A DNA stretch of 41,345 nucleotides. It comes from Myxococcota bacterium (lineage in GTDB: Bacteria > Myxococcota_A > Bradymonadia > UBA7976 > UBA1532). Position 1 is the first letter of the stretch, and each line of letters opens with the position of its first letter. Shown here piece by piece: positions 7,401 to 18,180 of this stretch. The position numbers were made by a program, and so were the translations under genes. Location of the stretch: contig JAKLJY010000068.1 of NCBI GenBank assembly GCA_023150895.1, positions 1 to 41,345 on the forward strand, written 5' to 3'. The notes beneath the pieces were generated by a model, which worked only from the letters and a program-made list of their open reading frames with translations, did not search any database and had not been told where the DNA came from.

Positions 7401-10400
7401 CGACAACGCGCAGTTCCGCCTCGGTCCGAACGTCGGGCGGGTACTCTCCTCGTCGCGGCGCGTGCCGGTGCCGGTCGATGCCGAGGGGGCCTGTGCCGGG
7501 CTCGACGCGCGCGACGTCGTCGTCGACTTCGGCACGGAGCGGCTCGTGGGCCTCGACCCGGCCGACCAGGCGATCGGCGTCGTCAACCCGAGCCCCGGCG
7601 ACGGTGTCGGGACCGCGCCGTTCGGGATCACGGACGTGGCCGATGCCTGTCTCGCCGCAGAGACGTGCATCGCCCCCCTCACGGGGCGCCGCCCGGTGGA
7701 CGCGTCCGGACAGACGACCTACTTCGTCTCCCGGACGGACTTTCCCGAGCAGTTCGCCGGGCTCGCGTGGCGCGGCGGCGACGCGGCGTCGCTGCTCTGG
7801 CGCTATCGGGTCGAGGACGTCCCCGCCGTCCTCGCCGGCGATCGTCTCGTCGGACAGCTCGCAGCGATGGTCACCCCCGAGACGGCCGGCGGGGTCGTGC
7901 CGGCGCTCCTCGGACAGCCCTTTGCGTTGATGGTGCAAGATGCGACGGGTCGGCAGCCGCAGGCGAGTCTCTACCCCGTCGAGCGACGCAACGACGGGCG
8001 GTTTGCGGCCGAAACGACCGTGATCACCGGCGATCCGGGGCGATTCCCGCAGGATCTCCTCGTCGAGGATTTCGACCGCGATGGCCACCTCGATGCGCTC
8101 GTCTCGAACTGCGCGTCGAGTCAGCTCCTGCTGCGGCGTGGCCCGCTCGAGGACGCCGCGCAGCCGCTGCACGCCATTGCCGCGCTGACCTGTCCGCGCG
8201 CCCTCGCCGCCGGGGACCTGAACAGCGACGGCCGGGTGGACGTCGTCTCGCTCCTCGACCTGCCTGCCGGCATCTCGACCCGGCTCGGGCGGGGCGATGG
8301 GACGTTCTCGTTGCCCGTGAACCTGCGCATGCAGCGTTCGCCGAAGGCGCTCGCACTCGCGGACTTCGACCGCGACGGTCATGTCGACGTCCTCACCGGC
8401 GGGCTGGAGCCGGACTGCGAGCCGGCGGTGCCCCCGACCGAGGACTGCGAGGATCGGCCGCTCAGCCGCCTCTTTCTGCGCTGGGGTCGGGGTCTGCGCG
8501 GGTTCGATTTCCAGCGGGCCGTGCACTTGCCCGCGCACCCGAACGGAGCGCCCCTGGACGCCGCGGGGCCCGGCGCCGAGCAACTGGTGGTCGCCGACCT
8601 GGACCTCGACGGTCACCCGGACGTCCTCGCCGCCGATGGACCGACCGTCCGTGTGTTCCGCGGGACGGGCGAACGCGCGGCACCGTTCGACTGGTTCGGA
8701 CCCGCTGCGGATCTCGACGTCCGCGCGGGACAACGGGCGTCCGCCGTGGCCGTCGGCGACATCGACGGGGACGCCCGCCCCGACGTGGTGGTCACGACCC
8801 GCGACGACGACGATGATCCCGAATCGGCGGTCCACACCGGCACGGTCGTGGTCTTCCTCGGACAGGGCAACGGTGCCTTCGTGCGGTTCGCGACCATCGA
8901 CTCGGATGAACGGCACGACGTGCACCTCGGAGACGCCACGGGAGACGGGTACCCCGACGTGCTCGCGCTCGATCGCACCGGTGCTCTCCGGCGCTTCGTC
9001 GGCCGTGGTGATGGCCGCCTGACGGCGTCGACCGTGACCCCGCTGGTCGACGGTGCGGGTCGCTTCCGCGTCGCCGATGCGAACCGGGACGGGGTCGAGG
9101 ATCTCATCGGGCCGGCCGCGGCGCGGGGCGCGGAGCGGCTCGTGCTGCGCCGCGGGCTCGGTCGGGCGGCGTTCGGGCGGGCGCGGCCGCCGTTGCCGAC
9201 GGGCACGGGGCCCGTCGGGCTCGTGGCTCTCGATTTTGATCATGACGGTCATCTCGACCTCGCGAGCCTCAACGAGGAGGCAAGCTCCCTGAGTCTGTTC
9301 CGGGGCGACGGCGCGGGCGGGTTCACGCGGGCGGGTGGAGACGTCGCCCTCGAAATCGCCCCGGCCGATGCCGTCGCGAGTGACGTGACGGGCGACGGCC
9401 GGGTCGATCTCGTCGTGACGACGGGCAACGGCCAGGCCCGACAGGTCCTCCGCGGGACGGGCGCAGGGCTCGTCGCACTGCCTTCGGAGATCACGCCCGG
9501 GGCGGGGTTCGGATACTTCGACCCCAGCGCCGCGTGTTACGGCCCGGTGTTCCCTCGGGAGCGTCTGCTGGCGGTCGATCTCGACGGCGATGGCACGCGC
9601 GAAATCCTGCACGGCACGGGGGGTGTCATCGAGCGCCTCTCGACCTACGTTGCCGACAGCGTTTTCGACTCGGAGCGCCTTCCGTTCGGCGCGGACTGCG
9701 GCGCCGGCTTCACGGTCTGGGATGTCGACGGTCGCTGGCGCCCGGTGGCGTACTCGGCTGGCACCGCCGCCGTGGACGTCTCCATGCCCGACGGTCTACT
9801 GACCCTCTACGGGGTGCGCGTCGGCCTGGCCATCTCCGAGCTCGGGCAGGCCGCGTGGCGTCGGGTGGTCGATACGGGCGATGTCCGCGGGTTCGTGCCC
9901 TTTCAGATCTACGGGAACGGGATGGACACGACCGACTTCGATGCCGACGGGCGCGATGAACTCGTCCTCTTCGGCCACGTCGATGACCGCCGGTACAGCC
10001 TGGTCTTTCACGCGCCCGGCCACGACGTCCTCACCCGTGGCCGGTTGGAGGCGTCGGCCATCGACGGTTGGTATGACAAGTACGAGGGGCAAGGGGTCCA
10101 CCGGCTCGCTCCGCGGCTTGCCGACTTCAACGGGGACGGGCTCGCCGACGAGGTGGGTGTCATCCCCGAACTCAACGTGGCCAGCCTGCGCCTGCGCCGG
10201 GCCTACGAGATCGGCTACTCTCCCGACGACGAAGTCATCCCCCTCAAGCGGGCGGCCCCTCAGGGTCTCGAGATCGGGGATGCCAATCACGACGGCGTGC
10301 CCGATCTGTTCATCGCCAACTACTTCGACGACTCGCTGACCACGCAGGTCATGCCGGGCCCGGGCGAGTGGACACAGACCCTCGCCGATCCGATGCTGGT

Positions 10401-11559
10401 GCGCGCGCCGCTCCCGGCCCCCGGCGCGGTCGACTTTCCCCTCGCGCGCATGCGGCAGGCCTTTCAGATGGTCGACACGATCTCGGTCTACGTTGACCTC
10501 GAGGGCGAGGGCTTGTCCGCCGTCGAGCTGAGCCTCGGCGCGCCCGACGGTCGACGGGTTGCGCTCGGTCGCGGGCCGGCTGCCGGGCCCTGGCGTGCGG
10601 TCTTCCGCGGGCCGGCGGTCGATCTGTCACCGTTGTACGGCCGCCAGCCGACCGGGGACTGGACGCTGTGGGCGACCGTCGGAGACGGGGCCGTCGGTCG
10701 CCTGCGCGACTTCCGGGTGGTGACGCACGGGGCGTTCGTGCGGGCAGCCCCCGGTGCGACCCCCGCCCGGCCACGCCTCCTGCGGTTTCCGGGGGGGGCG
10801 ACCGGACGCGCGCTGCGGGACACGACGCTCGGCGGGCCCGACGGGGCCGACCTCACTTGCGCCGACACGGGGGGCGGGCAGCCGGACCGCTCCTTCGAAG
10901 GCGCCTTCGACGTGGACACGGAACTGTCGTTGCAACTCGCAGCGGGGTTCGACGCAGCCCTGGAACTGCGACGCGGCCCCTGCGCCACCCCCGGGCCGGT
11001 GCTGCAGTGCGCGACCGGCCGCTCGGCGCACATCGGAGCGGTGACGGTCCCCGCCGGGGCCTTCTGTGTCATCGTCGACGGCCTCCCGACTCACGGGATT
11101 CAGTCGGGCGAGTTCGATCTGTTCGCCCGGCTCGACGAGGCCGCCCCCGATCCGTGTGCCAACGGAGCCTGCGAGCCCGAGCCCGACGCGGCACTGCCCA
11201 TCGATGCCGCCGAGATCCTCCTCGACGCGGGGACGGTCGACGCGGGGGTCGCGGGCGAGGTCAACTGTGGCGGCACGCCGTGTCGCGAGGTGTGTTGCGT
11301 CGGGTTCGCAGGCCCCCGATGCGGCGCGGGGTGCGGCTTTCTGGAGCTGCCGGCGCTCTGCGACGGACCGGAAGACTGCCCGGGCGGACAGGAGTGCTGT
11401 GTCGATCAAGGCACCGGCGCGCGGTGCGCGGACGCCTGCGCGCCGGCCCAATACACCGCCTGTCATCGCGACGTCGAGTGCAGCGAAGGCACGTGCATAC
11501 ACTGCGCCTTCCCCGGGATTGGGGCGCTCGACATGTGTCGTGTCGATGCCTGCCCTTGA
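4446..11559 (+). CDS. Giant surface lipoprotein: regulatory-like beta repeats, FG-GAP/VCBS repeats, P-like domain, Cys-rich tail (start out of frame at G10 tract)
   Basis: ATG 4446 has an excellent ribosome binding site (GGGAGG, 4433-4438) and encodes a lipoprotein signal peptide, WFILVAWVGGGLIAC|SEI, if the G tract at 4515-4524 is read as nine G. With the ten present, the frame stops at a TAG around 4534. The body is open from 4615 (TTG) to 11559; joined, it gives about 2370 residues. Six carboxypeptidase-regulatory-like beta domains span about 4600-6250 (e.g. GTFVFDEVPPGDYLVRAHVDGF). About 13 calcium-type motifs (DFDRDGHLD, DLNSDGRVD, DANHDGVPD) lie at 8068-10300, as in FG-GAP/VCBS propellers. 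A proprotein-convertase P-like domain lies at about 10430-10740 (TGDWTLWATVGDG). The tail (11150-11556) is Cys-rich (CDGPEDCPGGQECC). A role in adhesion or surface display is inferred. Confidence 0.75.
4515..4524 (+). repeat. Poly-G tract (G10) inside the lipoprotein signal-peptide codons
   Basis: Ten consecutive G, the longest homopolymer I noticed in the window; the next is G8 near 10791, in frame. Nine G would join ATG 4446, the signal peptide and the 2300-residue body. Ten G puts a stop a few codons later. Slipped-strand phase variation and a homopolymer miscall both fit. Confidence 0.85.
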
Positions 11560-11638
11560 CGGCGGCGCCGTGGCCTCGGGACCACGCGTCGGCTGAACGG
11601 ACCGGTCGCGCTCGCCAGATGCATGGCCGCGCAGCCCC

Positions 11639-12244
11639 TCACAGTCCGTGCACGACGAGGCCGGCCCCGACGAGCGCCCCGGCGACGACGAACGCCCACT
11701 GCAAGCGGGTCAGCGCTCCCGTGGACGGCCTGTGTCGAGCAGCGGCGGCGGCGATCATCCGGGTCAGCATGCCCATCGCGAGCGCGCTGCCCGCACCGAA
11801 AGCGGCCAGGTAGGCGAGGCCGAGGCCCGGCGTCGTCCCCGCGACCGCCGGCAGGACGAGCACGAGCGCCCCCGCTCCCGTCAGCCCGTGGAAGAGGCCG
11901 ACGAGCGCGGGGCGTCGGCGATCCCCGGTCTCGACCGCCGCCCCGCGCCGCAGCGCCCGCGCGGACAGCAGGGCCATCACGAGGAGCGCGAGGCCGCCTG
12001 CGCGCTCACCGGCGGCGGCGAGGGGCTCGACCGGCAGACTCTGCGCGAAGATCATCAGCGGCACGGCGAGCACGAGCGTCCCGAGGCCGTGTCCGAGGCC
12101 CCACCGCAGGCCGATTCCGAAGGCGGCGCGCGGGGGCGTCGCGAGGGCGGCCGGGCTCAGGCTCAGGACGTGATCCGGTCCGGTGACGGCGTGCAGCGCA
12201 CCGGAGCCGGCTCCATAGGCGAGGGTGAGGGCGACGGCGGTCAT
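11639..12244 (-). CDS. NicO/UreH-type metal (nickel/cobalt) transporter-like membrane protein
   Basis: 201 residues from ATG 12244. A GTG at 12286 would add 14 residues (MILAERVWFGDRGS) that look non-coding; neither start has a clear ribosome binding site. About six hydrophobic helices are visible. The first carries HAVTGPDH, the metal-binding signature of UreH-like and NicO/RcnA-like transporters, and a second Gly-rich helix contains LRWGLGHGLG, where a His also fits metal transport. A second half-repeat starts at GLFHGLTGAGALVLVLP. Nickel or cobalt transport is a family inference; no urease, hydrogenase or cobalamin gene is nearby to fix the substrate. It lies convergent to the giant lipoprotein gene and 85 bases downstream of pntB, on the same strand. 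Confidence 0.7.
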   Translation of the reverse strand: MTAVALTLAYGAGSGALHAVTGPDHVLSLSPAALATPPRAAFGIGLRWGLGHGLGTLVLAVPLMIFAQSLPVEPLAAAGERAGGLALLVMALLSARALRRGAAVETGDRRRPALVGLFHGLTGAGALVLVLPAVAGTTPGLGLAYLAAFGAGSALAMGMLTRMIAAAAARHRPSTGALTRLQWAFVVAGALVGAGLVVHGL

Positions 12245-12329
12245 GGACCCACGGTCGCCGAACCAGACGCGCTCGGCCAGGATCACGTTTCGAAGAGTGT
12301 GATAGCCCGAAGCTATCAGAACCCCCCGG

Positions 12330-13733
12330 TCACTCGCCGCGGAGCTTGCCGAGCAGCGAGTCCATCGTCTTCTTGGCGTCGCCGAGCAGCATGGCGGCGT
12401 TGGGCTCGTAGAACAGCGGGTTGTCGACGCCCGCGTACCCCGCGCCGCGGCTGCGCTTGAGGATGACCACCTGCTTCGACTTCCAGACCTCGAGCACGGG
12501 CATGCCGTAGATGGGGCTGCTCGCGTCCGTCTGGGCGCCGGGGTTCACGATGTCGTTCGCGCCGACGACCATGACGACGTCCGTGCGGGGGAAGTCGTCG
12601 TTGATTTCGTCCATCTCGAGGACGATGTCGTAGGGCACCGCGGCCTCGGCGAGCAGCACGTTCATGTGGCCCGGGAGGCGGCCTGCGACGGGGTGAATGG
12701 CGAAGCGCACGTTGGTGCCCTGCTTGCGCAGGATTTCGGTGATCTGCTGCACGGCGTGCTGCGCGCGTGCCACGGCCATGCCGTACCCCGGCACGAAGAT
12801 GACCTCTTTGGCGGCCCTGAGGGCCTCGGCGGTCTGATCGAGGCTGACCTCTTTCACGTCGCCGACGGGCTGCGCGGCGGCCGCTTTGGCGGCCCCCGGG
12901 GGCGGATCCGCGCCGAAGCCGCCGAAGATCACGTTCCAGATCGACCGGTTCATCGCCCGGCACATGATGTAGCTCAGGATGGCACCGGAGGAGCCCACGA
13001 GCGCGCCGACGACGATCAGGAGGTCGTTCGAGAGCATGAAACCGGCCGCCGAGGCCGTCCAGCCCGAGTAGCTGTTGAGCATGGACACCACGACCGGCAT
13101 GTCCGCGCCGCCGATGGCGACGACGAGGTGCACGCCCAGGACGCCGGCGATCGCGGTCATGACGAGCAGCGGCGTGAGGCCGGTGTGGCCCTCGGCCTGC
13201 ACGAACATGACGCCGAACACGATGCTGGCGATCACCATGGCGAGGTTGAGGGCGTGGCGCGCGGGCAGCAGCAAAGGCTTGCCGCTGACGCTGCCGCGCA
13301 GCTTCAGGAACGCGATGACCGAACCCGTGAAGGTGATCGCGCCGATGAAGACGTCGACGAGGATTTCGATGAGCAAGACCGTGCGGCTGCCGACGTGGCC
13401 GTCGTCCGGCCCGAGGTAGCTGGCGAAACCGACGATGACGGCGGCCGCACCGACGAAGCTGTGCAGCAGTGCGACGAGCTCGGGCATGGCCGTCATCGCG
13501 ACGCGGGCGGCCATGACGGCCCCGATGCCGGCGCCGATGACCAGGGCACCGATGAGCGAGGCGTAGGCGTCGAGATCGGCGCAGAGCGTGGTCGCCACGA
13601 CGGCGGTGGCCATGCCGATGATGCCGTAGAGGTTGCCGCGGCGGGCCGTCTCCTGACTGGAGAGCCCGCGGAGGCTGAGGATGAACAGCGTGCTGGAGAC
13701 GATGTAGGCGACGGTGAGAAGGGCGGCGTTCAT
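12330..13733 (-). CDS. pntB: Proton-translocating NAD(P) transhydrogenase, beta subunit
   Basis: 467 residues, normal length for PntB. The N-terminal half holds the transmembrane domain dIIb (about nine helices). The C-terminal half is the NADP(H)-binding domain dIII, with signatures [40 protein letters not shown] and the late [17 protein letters not shown] / LLGDAKKTM block. With PntA it couples hydride transfer between NADH and NADP+ to proton flow across the inner membrane, supplying NADPH. It starts 7 bases after the pntA stop, so the two are one transcript. Confidence 0.96.
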   Translation of the reverse strand: MNAALLTVAYIVSSTLFILSLRGLSSQETARRGNLYGIIGMATAVVATTLCADLDAYASLIGALVIGAGIGAVMAARVAMTAMPELVALLHSFVGAAAVIVGFASYLGPDDGHVGSRTVLLIEILVDVFIGAITFTGSVIAFLKLRGSVSGKPLLLPARHALNLAMVIASIVFGVMFVQAEGHTGLTPLLVMTAIAGVLGVHLVVAIGGADMPVVVSMLNSYSGWTASAAGFMLSNDLLIVVGALVGSSGAILSYIMCRAMNRSIWNVIFGGFGADPPPGAAKAAAAQPVGDVKEVSLDQTAEALRAAKEVIFVPGYGMAVARAQHAVQQITEILRKQGTNVRFAIHPVAGRLPGHMNVLLAEAAVPYDIVLEMDEINDDFPRTDVVMVVGANDIVNPGAQTDASSPIYGMPVLEVWKSKQVVILKRSRGAGYAGVDNPLFYEPNAAMLLGDAKKTMDSLLGKLRGE

Positions 13734-13740
13734 GGTCGGC

Positions 13741-15384
13741 TCACTTCCGGAACATCTTCAGCATGCGCTGGGTCACCAGGAACCCGCCTGCGATGTTGAT
13801 CGTCGCCAACAGGATGGCGATGGTGCCGAGCAGCGTGGCCGCCGAGAGGGGGTCGCCTTTGGCCTGCAACATGCCGCCGAGGAGGATGATGCCGCTGATG
13901 GCGTTGGTGACGCTCATCAGGGGGGTGTGCAGGGCGGGGGTGACATTCCACACGACCTGCCAGCCCACGAAGCAGGCGAGCACGAACACCGTCAGGTGCT
14001 GCAGGAAGGCCGCGGTGCCGGCATGGTTCGCGCCGGCGTCGGGGGTGACCCCGAAGCGCAGACCCAGCCAGGCGGCGAGCAGGAAGATGCCCACCCATTT
14101 CATCGCCGGAGAGGCCTCGCCGGAGGCGCCGCCGTGGCCGCCGTGGCCGCCGTGGCCGCCGTGACTCTTCGACGGTGCACTCGGGGCCGGGGCCGCCGCG
14201 GGGGGCGCCGCCGGCGCGGCGGTGGCCGGTTTGGCAGCCGCCGGGGCCGCCGGTTTGGCCGGCGACGGGTTGATGGCCGGCGCGGGGGGCAGGACCTCGC
14301 CCTTGTGGATGAGCGAGGCGCCGCGGAGGATCTCGTCCTCCTGATTGATGTTCCACCTGGTCGCCCCGCCCAGATCGGTGAGCAGGTGGACCAGGTTCAT
14401 GCCGTAGAGCTTGCTGGCCGTGCCCGAGAGGCGGCTCGGGTAGTCGGTGTATCCGACGATCTTCACGCCGTTGTGAACGACCACCTCGTCCTTGACGGTC
14501 AGTTCGCAGTTGCCGCCCTGCTCCGCCGCGAGGTCGATGATGACCGAGCCCGGTTTCATCAGCTCGACGTGCGTCTTCGGCCAGAGCTTCGGGGCGGGCT
14601 TGTTGGGAATCAGCGCCGTCGTGATGACGATGTCGACCTCTTTCGCCTGCGCGGCGAAAAGGGCCATTTCGGCCTCGATGAAGGCCGGGCTCATCTCCTT
14701 GGCGTAGCCGCCACCGCCGTCGCCGTCCTCCTGGAGCGTGACCTCCAGGAACTCGGCGCCCATGCTCTGCACCTGCTCGCGCACGGCGGGTCGGGTGTCG
14801 AAGGCCCGCACGACGGCGCCGAGGCCGCGGGCGGTGCCGATGCAGGCCAGACCGGCCACACCGGCGCCGATGATCAGCACCTTGGCGGGGGGCACCTTGC
14901 CGGCGGCGGTGATCTGCTGCGTGAAGAAGCTGCCGTAGTGCGCGGCGGCTTCGACGACCGCTCGGTACCCGACCAGGTTCGCCGTCGACGACAGCGCATC
15001 CATCTTCTGGGCGCGGGTCGTGCGGGGAATCATCTCCATCGCGAGCACGTTGCCCTTGCGGGCGACCAGGCGCTCGACGAGTTCGGGGTTGGCGACCTTC
15101 CAGATGAAGGAAATGAGCGTCGCGCCCTCGCGCAGCGCGTCGGCCTCGGTCAGCGTCGGGGGGCGGACCTTGATGACGACGTCCGACTGCCCCCAGACGG
15201 TGGCGGCGTCGGCGATCTCGGCCCCGGCGGCGCGGTACGCGGCGTCGTCGAAGCTCGCGCCGAGGCCGGCGTCGTGCTCGACGACCACGGTGAACCCGAG
15301 GTCACGCAGTTTGGAGACACTCTCCGGCGTGGCCGCGACGCGGCGCTCGCCGGGGAAGACTTCTTTCGGAACACCTAGTCTCAT
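13741..15384 (-). CDS. pntA: Proton-translocating NAD(P) transhydrogenase, alpha subunit
   Basis: 547 residues from ATG 15384, opening [20 protein letters not shown], as PntA proteins do. It is the single-chain alpha form: the NAD(H)-binding domain dI (Rossmann signature [15 protein letters not shown], then [11 protein letters not shown]) is followed by a membrane domain dIIa with four helices at the C-terminus (from [14 protein letters not shown] to [15 protein letters not shown]). The Ala/Pro-rich linker between them is long and contains a (HGG)4 repeat, an addition to the usual sequence of about 510 residues that could bind metal. GGGAG stands just upstream of the start. Upstream lies a 191-base divergent region facing the acetyltransferase gene. 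Confidence 0.96.
   Translation of the reverse strand: MRLGVPKEVFPGERRVAATPESVSKLRDLGFTVVVEHDAGLGASFDDAAYRAAGAEIADAATVWGQSDVVIKVRPPTLTEADALREGATLISFIWKVANPELVERLVARKGNVLAMEMIPRTTRAQKMDALSSTANLVGYRAVVEAAAHYGSFFTQQITAAGKVPPAKVLIIGAGVAGLACIGTARGLGAVVRAFDTRPAVREQVQSMGAEFLEVTLQEDGDGGGGYAKEMSPAFIEAEMALFAAQAKEVDIVITTALIPNKPAPKLWPKTHVELMKPGSVIIDLAAEQGGNCELTVKDEVVVHNGVKIVGYTDYPSRLSGTASKLYGMNLVHLLTDLGGATRWNINQEDEILRGASLIHKGEVLPPAPAINPSPAKPAAPAAAKPATAAPAAPPAAAPAPSAPSKSHGGHGGHGGHGGASGEASPAMKWVGIFLLAAWLGLRFGVTPDAGANHAGTAAFLQHLTVFVLACFVGWQVVWNVTPALHTPLMSVTNAISGIILLGGMLQAKGDPLSAATLLGTIAILLATINIAGGFLVTQRMLKMFRK
14128..14163 (-). repeat. Four copies of a 9-bp repeat encoding (HGG)4 in the PntA linker
   Basis: GCCGCCGTG is repeated four times in tandem on the plus strand. 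On the minus strand it reads CAC GGC GGC and gives His-Gly-Gly four times. Copy number may vary between strains without breaking the frame. Confidence 0.8.
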
Positions 15385-15575
15385 CGGGAGATCTCCCTGA
15401 TGGCCAGAAGGCCGGATGCAGGAAACGGCGGGAAGAAAGAGGAAAGGAACCGAAGTCGGGATCGACGGGGCGCCACGGGCGGGAGCGCACGCGACGGTGA
15501 TTGGGCGCGGCTTCTATCACGCGCGTGGGTCGACGTCCATTGGACCTTTCCGCCGAACCGCGCTACGTCAAGTCG

Positions 15576-16634
15576 ATGGACGAGATCGACGAAAGTGACG
15601 AGATCGACGCGAGCGATCCCCTCATGGGCCCGCCGCCGGAGCCCCGACTGCTCACGTTTGCGCAGCTCGACCTGCGCACCGCGCGCTTCGACGCGCTCGT
15701 ATCGCAGACGGGGGAGATCGACCTTTTCTGCTCCTCGACGGACTGGGTCCTGCCGGCCCGGGCCGCCTTCGCACCGGGGGCCCGACCCTTCGTGATCGAG
15801 GCGCCCGAGGGGTTCGTGGCGCTGATGGCCGTGCCGACGGTCGAGGGGGGACGCGCGCTGCTCCCGCTCGAGGCGAGCTGGGGACTCGCGTCCCCGTTCG
15901 TGGGGCCGGACCCCGAGCCCCTGGTGGCGCTTTTGTTCGCGCTGCTCGGAGACGGCGAACCCCCCGCAGACGCGCTCTTCCTCTCCGGCCTCGCCATCGA
16001 CGGACGCGCTTTTCAGGCGGTCGAAGCCGCCGTGTCGCGGTCGAAACGCTGGCTGCTCTACGAGGGACCGACGGCCGGGCGGCACTGCGCGGACATCCGC
16101 GGCGGGCTCGAGGCGTTCTATGGCCGCCGCTCGGCGGGCTTCCGGGCGAACGCGCGGCGTGCGCGCCGGCAGGCGGCGGCGGCGGGCGTGACCTACGAGC
16201 ACGTCGCCCACGTTTCGACGGCGGCGGAGGTCGTCGCGCTCTACGACCGGATTCAGGCCGTCGAGCGCCGCTGCTGGAAGGGCATGGGCGGCCACGGGAT
16301 CGACAACGAGCCAGCCCGGGGATTCTACCGCTACATGGTCCATCGCCTCGCGCGACGCGGTGCGCTGCGGGTCGTGTTCGCGCGGCTCGGGGGCTGCGAC
16401 GTCGCCTATGTCTTCGGCGGGCTGCTCGCCGGAACCTATCGCGGTCTCCAGTGCAGCTTCGACGACACGCATCGTTCGTTGTCGCCCGGGGTCCTGGTCC
16501 ACCTCGAAATGATCGAAGCGCTCGCTGCCGAGGGCATCGCGCTCTATGACCTGGGCAGCGAGATGGACTACAAGCGGCGGTGGGGCGAAGAGGGCCTCAG
16601 GACGAGCACCGCCGTCGTAATCCGGAGTCACTGA
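15576..16634 (+). CDS. GNAT-family N-acyltransferase, BioF2/CelD-like
   Basis: 352 residues from ATG 15576 (MDEIDESDEIDASD). A TTG at 15501 would add 25 Arg-rich residues and seems less likely, but neither start has a good ribosome binding site. The C-terminal half (about residues 180-330) fits the BioF2/Acetyltransf_6 group: a basic FRANARRARRQA helix, a helix with AVERRCWKGMGGHG, strands VVFARLGGCDVAYVFGGLL, the FDDTHRSLSPGVLVHLEMIE acceptor-site block, and DLGSEMDYKRRWGEE near the end. Such enzymes transfer acyl or aminoacyl groups onto envelope sugars, peptides or lipids. The substrate here is unknown. The cardiolipin synthase GTG follows after one base, so the two are translationally linked and a lipid or envelope role is plausible. 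Confidence 0.75.
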   Translation: MDEIDESDEIDASDPLMGPPPEPRLLTFAQLDLRTARFDALVSQTGEIDLFCSSTDWVLPARAAFAPGARPFVIEAPEGFVALMAVPTVEGGRALLPLEASWGLASPFVGPDPEPLVALLFALLGDGEPPADALFLSGLAIDGRAFQAVEAAVSRSKRWLLYEGPTAGRHCADIRGGLEAFYGRRSAGFRANARRARRQAAAAGVTYEHVAHVSTAAEVVALYDRIQAVERRCWKGMGGHGIDNEPARGFYRYMVHRLARRGALRVVFARLGGCDVAYVFGGLLAGTYRGLQCSFDDTHRSLSPGVLVHLEMIEALAAEGIALYDLGSEMDYKRRWGEEGLRTSTAVVIRSH

Positions 16635-16635
16635 A

Positions 16636-18117
16636 GTGTCGTTGCAGGCCATCCTGCTGACGGCCGAGGCCTGTGCGCTCGTGTTGGCCCTCGCGTCGGT
16701 GCCATCGGTGCTGATCGAGCGGCGGGGACGCCCGACGTCGGCCGCGGTCTGGCTGCTCCTCTTCCTCTTCGTGCCCTTCGTCGGCGTGCTTCTGTGGTGG
16801 TCACTGGGTCGCCTCTACATGCAGCGCCGTCGCCGTCGCCGGCGGCGCGCCAAGGCCGACGTCGTCGGTCGGCTCGCCAGCGTGCGCGAGTCGATGACGG
16901 AACGGCAGCTGACCGGACCGCACCCCGCGCTGACCGACCGCAGCACCCGGGACCAGGCCCGGCGACTCCTTTTCTCGGAGAGCGACCGGGTGTTCGCCTC
17001 CCGGCGGGGCAATCGCGTCCGCGTCTTCGTGGATGCGGCGGAGGCCTACCCGGCGTTCCTGGCGGCCATCGACGCCGCCCGCGATCACATCCATTTCCAT
17101 TTCTATATCTACCAGGACGACGAGACGGGCCGTCGCTTCCGGGATGCGCTCGTCGCGGCGGCACGGCGCGGGGTCTCCGTGCGCGTCCTGGTCGATGCCG
17201 TCGGTGGGGCGCCGGTCGCCGGCGATTTCATGGAGCCCCTGAAGGCCGCCGGCGGTCACTTCGAGACGTTCTCGCCGGTGCGGTTTCTGCGACGTCGGCT
17301 CATCCTCAACTTCCGCAATCACCGCAAGATCCTCATCGTCGACGGCCGCACGGCCTTCACCGGCGGCATCAACATCGGCGACGAATACACGCGCGACTGG
17401 CACGACCTGGCGATCCAGCTCGACGGTCCGGTGGTGGATCAGTTGCAGGAGGTCTTCGCCGAGGACTGGTTCTATGCCTGTGGCTACAGCCTGGCCTCGC
17501 AACGCTACTTCGGCTGCCACGAGCGGGCGGGCGACCTCGAGCTCGCCGGCGTGCGGCCCGTCTCCCACGGCGCCCGCTGCCGGGTCATCGCGAGCGGACC
17601 GGACACGCCGAAGAATGCGACGTTCGAGATCTTCTTCCACGGATGCACCACGGCGCTGCGGCGCATCTGGATCATGACGCCGTATCTGATTCCCGATCAG
17701 GCCATGCTGGTTGCCCTGACGTCGGCGGCGCAGCGCGACGTGGACGTCCGACTGCTCGTGCCCCGGCGGTCGGACGTGCCCTTCGTCCAGCTCGCCTGCC
17801 GTTCGTACTACAGCGAGCTGCTCGGCGCCGGCGTGAAGATCTTCGAGTACGAGCCGGCCGTCCTCCATGCCAAGCTGCTTTTGTTCGACGACGACTGGTG
17901 CATGCTCGGCAGCGCCAACGTGGACATCCGCAGCTTCCGACTGAACTTCGAGGCGAGCGTCTTCCTCGAGGGCGAGGCCTTGACGGCGCACCTCGCGGAC
18001 CTCTTCGTGCGAGACCAGAAGAATGCGGTGCAGGTCACGGCGGACGCGGTCGCGCGCATCGATCGCTTCACGCAGATCAAACAGGCCGCGGCGCACCTCT
18101 TCAGTCCGATGCTGTGA
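16636..18117 (+). CDS. cls: Cardiolipin synthase (phospholipase D superfamily)
   Basis: 493 residues from GTG 16636, one base after the preceding stop. Two N-terminal transmembrane helices (about 5-55, ending FVGVLLWWSLGRLYM) are followed by two phospholipase-D catalytic motifs: HRKILIVDGRTAFTGG at about residue 229 and HAKLLLFDDDWCMLGSAN at about residue 410, each with the HxK and downstream Gly/Ser/Asn expected. This is the bacterial ClsA layout: two phosphatidylglycerol molecules are condensed to cardiolipin at the inner membrane. Length and both motifs are intact. A related lipid-headgroup transferase is possible, given the acyltransferase next door. Confidence 0.92.
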   Translation: MSLQAILLTAEACALVLALASVPSVLIERRGRPTSAAVWLLLFLFVPFVGVLLWWSLGRLYMQRRRRRRRRAKADVVGRLASVRESMTERQLTGPHPALTDRSTRDQARRLLFSESDRVFASRRGNRVRVFVDAAEAYPAFLAAIDAARDHIHFHFYIYQDDETGRRFRDALVAAARRGVSVRVLVDAVGGAPVAGDFMEPLKAAGGHFETFSPVRFLRRRLILNFRNHRKILIVDGRTAFTGGINIGDEYTRDWHDLAIQLDGPVVDQLQEVFAEDWFYACGYSLASQRYFGCHERAGDLELAGVRPVSHGARCRVIASGPDTPKNATFEIFFHGCTTALRRIWIMTPYLIPDQAMLVALTSAAQRDVDVRLLVPRRSDVPFVQLACRSYYSELLGAGVKIFEYEPAVLHAKLLLFDDDWCMLGSANVDIRSFRLNFEASVFLEGEALTAHLADLFVRDQKNAVQVTADAVARIDRFTQIKQAAAHLFSPML

Positions 18118-18180
18118 GCTTGCCAGCCGTTCGCGGGCGGGGGATGCTGACGCCGAAACGGTCTCCGGAAAAAGGATGGG

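Noticed and set aside
7098-8816. 572-residue alternative plus-strand frame inside the giant lipoprotein gene
   Set aside because: Arg-rich shadow frame; the calcium motifs are only in the main frame.
4495-9612. A 1705-residue minus-strand open frame opposite the giant lipoprotein gene
   Set aside because: It mirrors the high-GC coding bias of the plus-strand gene; the translation is Arg/Asp/Gly/Val-rich without domains, and the plus strand shows clear repeats and motifs.
12245-12286. Upstream GTG start of the NicO/UreH-like transporter
   Set aside because: The extra 14 residues (MILAERVWFGDRGS) look non-coding; ATG 12244 fits the first transmembrane helix.
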